Source: an uncultured Christensenella sp. (GTDB lineage Bacteria > Bacillota > Clostridia > Christensenellales > UBA1242). Taken from it: a stretch of 5,169 bases of DNA. Of the stretch, positions 1-4,179 are shown in pieces. The position numbers and the translations under genes are program-made. The stretch covers positions 1 through 5,169 of the forward strand of contig CAJKWP010000058.1 of NCBI GenBank assembly GCA_905203645.1, in the 5' to 3' direction. The notes under the pieces were generated by a model that worked only from the letters and a program-made list of their open reading frames with translations, did no database searches and was not told where the DNA came from. Position 1 is the first letter of the stretch. Every line of letters begins with the position of its first letter.

Positions 1-14
1 TTGCAACTTTTTTA

Positions 15-44
15 TTGACAAAACTATTTGATGCAATTTATACT
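15..44 (+). promoter_or_regulatory. Sigma-A-type promoter of the XRE/Rel-like operon
   Basis: A perfect TTGACA -35 box (15-20) is followed after 18 bp by TATACT (39-44), five of six matches to the -10 consensus. Transcription would start near 51, just ahead of the ribosome binding site at 55-60, giving a leader of only about 15 nt. A 5-bp inverted repeat, TTGCA at 1-5 and TGCAA at 32-36, brackets the -35 box. It could be an operator for autoregulation by the XRE protein, but it is short enough to be chance. Confidence 0.75.
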
Positions 45-54
45 AATCAAAAAA

Positions 55-60
55 AGGGGA
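55..60 (+). promoter_or_regulatory. Ribosome binding site that fixes the start of the XRE gene
   Basis: AGGGGA lies 6 nt ahead of the ATG at 67. The frame is open further upstream, with a TTG at 28 and an ATG at 31, but those codons lie inside the promoter spacer upstream of the expected transcription start. The start at 67 is therefore the right one. Confidence 0.8.
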
Positions 61-66
61 TATTCA

Positions 67-1029
67 ATGAAAAATTTCTTTCAAGACAATTTGAAACAGT
101 TGACAACAAAATATACTCAAAAATACGTTGCCAATATTACAGGCTTTTCTCAATCCAGTATCAATAATTATATCGCCGGAACAACAGAACCTTCAATACA
201 ATTTTTGATTGCACTTAAAAATGCATTTCAAATAAGTATTGAAGATTTTTTGTTTTCAAGCCTTGAAATCCATGAAGAAAAAAACATGGAAAGATATATG
301 GGCACATTTATGATTTATTATTACAATAATGATTCTTACAAAGGTGAAGTCCATATCAATTTGAAAAACACACTCAATTTTGGTGTTTTGAGTGTGTTCA
401 AGGAATCAACCGAAAATAACAAAGTTCAAGTTTTGGCTACTTTTACAAAAAGCAAAACTGATGCGATGAAGTTGTTTGGCAAACTTAAAAACTTGAGCAC
501 TGACAAGTTGGAAAGCGAATATGTCAATTTTGGAAACAATTACAGTGGCTCATTAAACACCAATGAACAGAACATATTTTTTGAATTGGACAACAAGGAA
601 AAGCAAGACAAGTCTTTTATTATTTTGAACAATCCACCATCCAAAGCACCTTACATTGGTGGTGTCGGTACTGTAAATTCTATTTCAAGGGGACGTGAAC
701 ATAATCCTTGTGTTCAGTTTGTTATACTTTCAAAAAAGATTTTGGATATTCCAGACGGCGAAATTTACAATGTACTCAAATTCAATGATTATTATATCAA
801 TATTGATGATTCGATAAAAGAAATAATTGAGATGTTCAAACGTCTGTATGTTGAAAAGAACGAAATCTCTGTCAAGCTCAGTGAAAATCAAAAGATGGCA
901 ATAGTAAAAAACAAAATCGAATTTTTGTTGGATTATATTTTGGATTCCAACAGTTTTCGCTTTGCAAAAATATCCAACAAAGAAGATGATTTGGTTTACA
1001 GATTGATAAAGGAGAGCAGTGATGTTTGA
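67..1029 (+). CDS. XRE-family helix-turn-helix regulator with large C-terminal domain of unknown function
   Basis: This 320-residue protein has an N-terminal Cro/C1-type DNA-binding domain at about residues 8-62. The pattern is TQKYVANITGFSQSSINNYI, then an acidic-Pro turn (EPS, 41-43), then a hydrophobic helix ending in IEDFLF, typical of XRE domains. Residues 75-320 are a long, mostly beta-looking then helical region that I cannot assign. Its most striking stretch is residues 195-221, with PYIGGVG, then SRGREHNP, then a hydrophobic strand, which could be a ligand-sensing or dimerisation core (inference). No membrane segment or signal peptide is visible. The stop codon overlaps the start of the Rel-like gene by 8 nt, so the two are almost certainly co-transcribed and translationally coupled. 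A local regulator, perhaps of its own operon or of alarmone-linked genes, is the simplest reading. The DNA-binding call is firm and the targets are unknown. Confidence 0.85.
   Translation: MKNFFQDNLKQLTTKYTQKYVANITGFSQSSINNYIAGTTEPSIQFLIALKNAFQISIEDFLFSSLEIHEEKNMERYMGTFMIYYYNNDSYKGEVHINLKNTLNFGVLSVFKESTENNKVQVLATFTKSKTDAMKLFGKLKNLSTDKLESEYVNFGNNYSGSLNTNEQNIFFELDNKEKQDKSFIILNNPPSKAPYIGGVGTVNSISRGREHNPCVQFVILSKKILDIPDGEIYNVLKFNDYYINIDDSIKEIIEMFKRLYVEKNEISVKLSENQKMAIVKNKIEFLLDYILDSNSFRFAKISNKEDDLVYRLIKESSDV
367..398 (+). repeat. 11-bp perfect inverted repeat inside the XRE gene
   Basis: AACACACTCAA (367-377) is exactly complementary to TTGAGTGTGTT (388-398) across a 10-nt loop. No T-tract follows, so it is not a simple terminator. 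In mRNA it would form a stable hairpin for such AT-rich sequence. In DNA it is a symmetric site that a dimeric regulator could bind. It encodes ordinary residues of the protein (about 101-111), and coincidence is not excluded. Confidence 0.5.
1008..1014 (+). promoter_or_regulatory. Ribosome binding site for the Rel-like gene
   Basis: AAAGGAG lies within the last codons of the XRE gene, 7 nt ahead of the ATG at 1022. An in-frame GTG at 1019 is only 4 nt away and is a poorer start, so 1022 is preferred. Confidence 0.8.
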
Positions 1030-2461
1030 AAATATCGACAAAAGATTTGAATATCTGAAGTCCTTGCTTGAAAAGCATGGAACAAGCACTGACTTGGTTG
1101 AAAAGGCGTATGCAAAGGCCAAAGATTTGCATTTTTATCAAAAACGTAATGACGGCACGCCTTATCTTGCGCACCCAGTTGAAGTTGCTATAATTTTGGC
1201 GGAACTTGAATTCGACCAAGATGTAATCTGTGGTGCGTTACTCCATGATACAATCGAAGATTGCGGATATACAGTTCAACAAATGCAAGAAGACTTCAAC
1301 ACAAATATTGCTGAAATGGTTGACAGTGTAAGTGCGATTGATAAAACAAAGTACATTTACAACGAAAATAATATTTTTGAAGACCCCGAATTTGTAAAAT
1401 CTTCGGCAGAAGAACAGACATTCAAAAAACTTATTGCAATCGGCAAAAAAAATCCGTGCGGTTTTTGTATCAAGTTTGCCGACAGGTTGCATAATCTCAG
1501 CACTATTGCAACATTTGAATATCCAAAACAACTTGAAAAAGTTCGCGAAACCGAAAAATGGATTTTGCCAATAGCAAAAGCGCTCAAATCTCAGTTTTTT
1601 TACAATCAAATACAAAATCAATGCTTCAAAATAATTCACCGCAATGATGGTCAAAATTTTATGGAGCAATATAATATTTATCATCAAAGCACCAAAAATT
1701 ATATGACCAATTTTTTGATACTTTTGAAAGAAATGTTTGCAAATGATTTTATAAACGATATCAAAACAGAAGCATTGCCTGAAAAAATTGTTTTTGACAA
1801 CATAAAAAAAATATATCGAAACATCCATATCAAAGACGTTTCACAATGTCAAATATTAAAAACTCCAACTTTTTGCTTGTCTTTTGTTTGTGAAGATGGA
1901 ATGCAAAAGATAGTGATTGACAAAATATTGTCAAAATCAAATTCACTTGACAGTATTTACAAGGTTTTTGACGCAAAAATTGACGAATTTTCATCATTGC
2001 CAACGTTTTTCTTGCAAGACAAATTTCAAAATATATATCAGGTTTTTGTGCTGTCAAAACAAGATTACAGACTTTTGCGAACTGGCACATTGGATGGTCA
2101 AAACAACGAATTGATTGACGAAGAAAATGTGAATGACCTTGATATAGACATGATAAAAGTAAAAACAAGGTCTGGCGAAACAAAGTATATTTCAAAAAAT
2201 AGCACAGTACTTGATTTTGCTTTCAAAATACACAATGATATTGGCTTTGCTTTCAATTATGCTCTGGTCAACGGAAGCAAGACAAAATTGCCACCCTACA
2301 CAAAACTTCACGAAAATGACAAAGTAGAAATTATTTGCGAAACTCTTGCAAACGGTGAAATGAAGAACAATGCAAAACTCAAATGGCTTGCGTATGTAAA
2401 TAGTGAATTTGCCAAAAAAGTGCTTATAAAATATTTTGAACATAAATATTCAAAAAAATAA
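1022..2461 (+). CDS. RelA/SpoT-family protein: intact HD (p)ppGpp hydrolase, degenerate synthetase, TGS domain
   Basis: The protein has 479 residues; full-length Rel/SpoT enzymes are usually about 700-750. Residues 1-190 form the HD hydrolase. Arg42, His51 (PYLAHP), His75-Asp76 and Glu79-Asp80 (LLHDTIED), and Asp154/Asn158 (FADRLHN) all occupy the positions known for Mn-dependent removal of the 3'-pyrophosphate of (p)ppGpp. Residues 200-375 sit where the synthetase should be, but the conserved substrate-binding and catalytic motifs (including the usual PK-NGYQS-H stretch) are absent. Residues 323-343 (SSLPTFFLQDKF, then NIYQVFV) may be a faint remnant. A TGS domain follows at about 377-440 (TVLDFAFKIHNDIG, then LVNGSK). 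The protein ends soon after a short helix (KLKWLAYVNSEFAKKVL) that resembles the segment following TGS in Rel, so the later helical, zinc-finger and ACT parts are missing. A cytosolic alarmone hydrolase unable to synthesise (p)ppGpp is the likely role; altered nucleotide specificity is possible. It is co-transcribed with the XRE gene upstream. Confidence 0.88.
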   Translation: MFENIDKRFEYLKSLLEKHGTSTDLVEKAYAKAKDLHFYQKRNDGTPYLAHPVEVAIILAELEFDQDVICGALLHDTIEDCGYTVQQMQEDFNTNIAEMVDSVSAIDKTKYIYNENNIFEDPEFVKSSAEEQTFKKLIAIGKKNPCGFCIKFADRLHNLSTIATFEYPKQLEKVRETEKWILPIAKALKSQFFYNQIQNQCFKIIHRNDGQNFMEQYNIYHQSTKNYMTNFLILLKEMFANDFINDIKTEALPEKIVFDNIKKIYRNIHIKDVSQCQILKTPTFCLSFVCEDGMQKIVIDKILSKSNSLDSIYKVFDAKIDEFSSLPTFFLQDKFQNIYQVFVLSKQDYRLLRTGTLDGQNNELIDEENVNDLDIDMIKVKTRSGETKYISKNSTVLDFAFKIHNDIGFAFNYALVNGSKTKLPPYTKLHENDKVEIICETLANGEMKNNAKLKWLAYVNSEFAKKVLIKYFEHKYSKK

Positions 2462-2582
2462 AATACAAAAAATTGTTGACAACTGCTTGTGGACAAAACA
2501 ATAATGGCTGTTCCAAAAGTTGTTGAATATTTGCGCAGTATAAGTCCAGTACAAATAATTTGAAAAAACAAAAAAAAGTTGT
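2462..2582 (+). other. Spacer after the Rel-like gene; possible small transcript or peptide, unproven
   Basis: No conserved gene is recognisable here. TTGACA at 2476-2481 and AATAAT at 2500-2505 are 18 bp apart and could be a promoter for a transcript of roughly 95 nt ending at the hairpin at 2583-2609. A 19-codon frame (2504-2563, beginning MAVPKVVEY) has only a weak GGA upstream. Its ATG lies just before the start point expected from that promoter, so the peptide and the small-RNA readings compete. The default is the 3' untranslated region of the upstream operon. Confidence 0.25.
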
Positions 2583-2609
2583 GGAAGAAATACGAAATTT
2601 CTTCCTTTT
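2583..2609 (+). terminator. Candidate intrinsic terminator of the XRE/Rel-like operon
   Basis: GGAAGAAAT (2583-2591) pairs perfectly with ATTTCTTCC (2597-2605) around a 5-nt loop, and TTTT follows. The stem is 9 bp but AT-rich and the T-tract is short, so termination may be moderate. An A-rich run just upstream would give a T-tract on the opposite strand, but no minus-strand gene is near. Confidence 0.55.
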
Positions 2610-2672
2610 CTGTCAATGTAACCAAATGTTGCGAACAAACATAGATATGTTGTAAAATAACAAAAAAAATAA

Positions 2673-2701
2673 TTGACAAAAATATCTTTTTATGCTAAAT
2701 T
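2673..2701 (+). promoter_or_regulatory. Promoter of the tRNA-Cys/tRNA-Leu operon
   Basis: A consensus TTGACA (2673-2678), a 17-bp spacer and TAAATT (2696-2701) preceded by TGC (an extended -10) place the transcription start near 2708, a few bases ahead of the mature 5' end of tRNA-Cys at 2715. The very short leader is typical of stable-RNA operons. Confidence 0.75.
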
Positions 2702-2714
2702 AGGTACGTGATTT

Positions 2715-2789
2715 GGCACCATAGCCAAGCGGTAAGGCAGAGGTCTGCAAAACCTTCATTCCCCAGTTCGATTCTGGGTGGTGCCTCCA
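2715..2789 (+). tRNA. tRNA-Cys (anticodon GCA)
   Basis: A full cloverleaf can be drawn. The acceptor stem 2715-2721 pairs perfectly with 2779-2785. The D arm has GCC/GGC (2724-2726 with 2736-2738) and GG in its loop. The anticodon stem 2740-2744 pairs with 2752-2756 with one G-U. The loop carries GCA at 2747-2749. The T arm CCCAG/CTGGG (2762-2766 with 2774-2778) encloses TTCGATT. The discriminator base is T at 2786, the U73 identity element known for cysteine tRNAs, and the CCA end (2787-2789) is encoded. It is first in a two-tRNA operon, 12 bp ahead of tRNA-Leu. Confidence 0.97.
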
Positions 2790-2801
2790 AATCATTTTTA
2801 T

Positions 2802-2887
2802 GCAGGTGTGGCGGAATGGTAGACGCACAGGACTTAAAATCCTGAGAAGGAAACTTCGTGAGGGTTCAAGTCCCTCCACCTGCACCA
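2802..2887 (+). tRNA. tRNA-Leu (anticodon TAA)
   Basis: This is a class II tRNA of 86 nt including an encoded CCA (2885-2887). The acceptor GCAGGTG (2802-2808) pairs perfectly with 2877-2883, with discriminator A at 2884. The anticodon stem CAGGA/TCCTG (2828-2832 with 2840-2844) frames TAA at 2835-2837. The long variable arm folds as GAAG-GAAA-CTTC (2846-2857). The T stem GAGGG/CCCTC (2860-2864 with 2872-2876) encloses TTCAAGT. It reads UUA and, by wobble, UUG. UUG is the dominant leucine codon in the genes of this window. Confidence 0.97.
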
Positions 2888-2891
2888 AAAT

Positions 2892-2915
2892 ACAGGTTTA
2901 TACCTGTTTTTTTTT
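2892..2915 (+). terminator. Strong intrinsic terminator of the tRNA operon
   Basis: ACAGGT (2892-2897) pairs with ACCTGT (2902-2907) around a TTAT loop, and the T run extends over 2907-2915. It starts 5 nt after the tRNA-Leu CCA end. Confidence 0.88.
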
Positions 2916-2949
2916 ATTCAAGAGTTTGAAATTATAGATGTGTTTGATT

Positions 2950-2994
2950 TGAATGATTCATTTCACTTATGTTTTTGTTAATTTGTTATTTAAC
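2950..2994. other. Two small inverted repeats upstream of the maf promoter
   Basis: TGAATGATTCA (2950-2960) is an 11-bp palindrome, and GTTAA (2977-2981) with TTAAC (2990-2994) directly abuts the -35 box. Either could be an operator, but short AT-rich palindromes are common by chance. The rest of the spacer 2916-3047 shows no gene. Confidence 0.2.
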
Positions 2995-3023
2995 TTGAAA
3001 AATAAATTAAAAAATGATAAAAT
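2995..3023 (+). promoter_or_regulatory. Promoter of the maf-dut operon
   Basis: TTGAAA (2995-3000) lies 17 bp before TAAAAT (3018-3023), which is preceded by TGA at 3015-3017 to form an extended -10. Transcription would start near 3030, leaving a short leader that carries the ribosome binding site AAAAGGAA at 3035-3042. Confidence 0.75.
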
Positions 3024-3047
3024 GTTTTTGTGTTAAAAGGAACATAA

Positions 3048-3656
3048 ATGAAAATTATACTTGCATCACAAAGTCCAAGAAGAAAAGAATTTTTGGAAAA
3101 AATGGGCATTGAATTTGAAGTTTGCCCAAGCGAATTTGAAGAAGTGAAACCTGATAATATTGACATTGAACAGACCGCTCTCTATTTTGCGTGTCAAAAA
3201 GCACAAGACGTTTTTGACAGAACAAAAGGTGACAGGGTGGTGATTGGCTGTGACACAACTGTTGTGGTTGGTGACAATATTTACGGAAAGCCAAAAGATA
3301 ACCATGATGCTTTTGATATGCTCAAATCCTATGTAAACAATTACAACAAAGTTATATCTGGTCTTTGTGTTTTGGTGCAAAAGAACGACAAAGTCACAAA
3401 ACATACTGCAAACGAAATAACAAAAGTCTTTGTAGGTGATATGTCGGACAAGGAAATTATGGACTATGTACTCACTGGCGAACCTTTTGACAAGGCAGGT
3501 GCTTATGCACTGCAAGGGAAATATAATATTTTTATTGACAAGGTCGAAGGTAATGTATCATCCGTCATTGGTTTGCCAACAAACAAACTTTTGGAAATTT
3601 TCAGAAAAGAAAATATCAAGTACTTTGATTTTAAAAATAAAGGAGAAACGAAATGA
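3048..3656 (+). CDS. maf: Maf family nucleotide pyrophosphatase
   Basis: The 202-residue protein is a typical full-length Maf. It opens with the signature ILASQSPRRKEFL (Ser9, Pro10, Arg11, Arg12). GCDTT (Asp69) and GKP (Lys81) follow, and then GEPFDKAGAYALQG (144-157) with the conserved Asp148-Lys149. It ends with VIGLPTNKLLEIF. Family members hydrolyse nucleoside triphosphates, notably pyrimidine and modified nucleotides, to the monophosphate plus pyrophosphate, and are tied to nucleotide-pool cleansing and in some species to septum control. The His commonly found before the V-x-S/T-G motif is Asn100 here (NKVISG), which may tune specificity. The ATG at 3048 has a good ribosome binding site. 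The stop codon overlaps the next start as ATGA, so maf and dut form an operon and are probably translationally coupled. Confidence 0.94.
   Translation: MKIILASQSPRRKEFLEKMGIEFEVCPSEFEEVKPDNIDIEQTALYFACQKAQDVFDRTKGDRVVIGCDTTVVVGDNIYGKPKDNHDAFDMLKSYVNNYNKVISGLCVLVQKNDKVTKHTANEITKVFVGDMSDKEIMDYVLTGEPFDKAGAYALQGKYNIFIDKVEGNVSSVIGLPTNKLLEIFRKENIKYFDFKNKGETK
3641..3645 (+). promoter_or_regulatory. Ribosome binding site of dut within the end of maf
   Basis: AGGAG lies 7 nt before the ATG at 3653, inside the last codons of maf. It supports the 4-nt ATGA overlap as the real start. Confidence 0.8.
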
Positions 3657-4105
3657 GGGGATTTTTTGAAGTAAAGCCAAGCGCAAAAAAACAAACTGTT
3701 GCTGGAATAATGCCCAAAAGAGCAACAAAAAATTCAGCAGGTTATGATTTTTACAGTCCAGTTGACACTGTTGTAAAAGCACATCAAATGCAAATGATTT
3801 GGACAGATATCAAGTCAGAGTTCAATCAAGATGAAGTTTTGCTGTTGTGCGTAACCAGTGGAATGGGCAAATATGGGATAATGCTTGCAAATACTTTGGG
3901 CGTAATTGACAGCGATTATTTTGAAAACGAAAACAACGATGGAAATATCGGTTTCAGACTTTACAATTTTTCCGATGACAACTATGTTATAAAAGCTGGC
4001 GACAAAATTGGACAAGGCATATTTACAAAATTTTTGACCGTTGACAACGAAGAGCAAATAACCGAAACCAGAAAAGGTGGCTTTGGAAGTACTGTCAAAA
4101 AATAA
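3653..4105 (+). CDS. dut: dUTP diphosphatase (dUTPase), trimeric-type family
   Basis: The 150-residue protein carries the five dUTPase motifs in order. Motif 1 is SAGYDFYSP (28-36, Asp32) and motif 2 is TSGMGKYGI (68-76). Motif 3 is GVIDSDYFENENNDG (83-97), with the catalytic Asp86 and the uracil-facing Tyr89. Motif 4 is GDKIGQGIF (116-124) and motif 5 is RKGGFGSTV (140-148), the C-terminal arm that closes over the triphosphate. The enzyme hydrolyses dUTP to dUMP and pyrophosphate, keeping uracil out of DNA and supplying dUMP for dTMP synthesis. The length suits the homotrimeric family. One oddity is Thr68 where motif 2 normally has Arg (PRS or RSS); the following Ser69-Gly70 is kept. Activity is likely but should be tested because of this change. 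The gene overlaps maf by 4 nt and is followed closely by a terminator. Confidence 0.9.
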   Translation: MRGFFEVKPSAKKQTVAGIMPKRATKNSAGYDFYSPVDTVVKAHQMQMIWTDIKSEFNQDEVLLLCVTSGMGKYGIMLANTLGVIDSDYFENENNDGNIGFRLYNFSDDNYVIKAGDKIGQGIFTKFLTVDNEEQITETRKGGFGSTVKK

Positions 4106-4110
4106 CGATA

Positions 4111-4155
4111 AAAAAACTATTGTTTTTGCATTATCATAAAATAATAGTTTTTTTT
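4111..4155 (+). terminator. Long hairpin terminator after dut, possibly bidirectional
   Basis: Positions 4111-4126 pair with 4138-4153 over 16 bp (one G-U, 4122 with 4142) around an 11-nt loop. The 3' arm ends in a T run at 4148-4155 and the 5' arm starts with an A run at 4110-4116, so the structure could terminate transcription from either side. It begins 6 nt after the dut stop codon and abuts the promoter of the next gene. Confidence 0.88.
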
Positions 4156-4163
4156 GTAAATTG

Positions 4164-4172
4164 TGATATAAT
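4164..4172 (+). promoter_or_regulatory. Extended -10 promoter of the alpha/beta hydrolase gene
   Basis: TGATATAAT gives a perfect TATAAT (4167-4172) with the TGn extension. No recognisable -35 exists: the expected position (about 4144-4149) lies in the terminator stem. Transcription would start at about 4178-4180, essentially at the first ATG of the gene. Confidence 0.65.
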
Positions 4173-4179
4173 CATATAT

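Noticed and set aside
28..66. N-terminal extension of the XRE protein from TTG 28 or ATG 31
   Set aside because: The codons overlap the promoter and precede the expected transcript start; AGGGGA points to ATG 67.
1019..1021. GTG start for the Rel-like gene
   Set aside because: It is only 4 nt from the ribosome binding site; ATG 1022 has better spacing and a stronger start codon.
1238..1828. A long minus-strand frame (196 codons) inside the Rel-like gene, and similar frames at 730-1122, 1830-2195, 3066-3515 and 3815-4057
   Set aside because: They are opposite well-supported genes and rich in Phe, Ile and Cys as expected for the complement of A-rich codons. They show no ribosome binding sites or recognisable domains.
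1917..2114. Plus-strand frames at 1917-2114 and 3436-3669 in alternative frames of the Rel-like and maf genes
   Set aside because: They lie inside genes with clear family matches in another frame and have no domain content of their own.
67..2461. A toxin-antitoxin reading of the XRE/Rel-like pair (toxSAS-like)
   Set aside because: Known toxSAS systems need an active small alarmone synthetase toxin. Here the synthetase region is degenerate and the hydrolase would be the protective activity, while the XRE protein shows no toxin feature.
2473..2526. A 17-codon cysteine-containing frame in the spacer (ending GCSKSC)
   Set aside because: It has only TTG starts and no ribosome binding site, and it overlaps the equally weak 19-codon frame; chance is the better explanation.
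2700..2888. A 62-codon minus-strand frame (beginning MVQVEGLEPS) across the tRNA genes
   Set aside because: It is exactly antisense to tRNA-Cys and tRNA-Leu, a well-known source of spurious proteins. Both tRNAs fold fully on the + strand.
4120..4179. N-terminal extension of the alpha/beta hydrolase from TTG 4120
   Set aside because: It would be encoded by the dut terminator hairpin and the hydrolase promoter.
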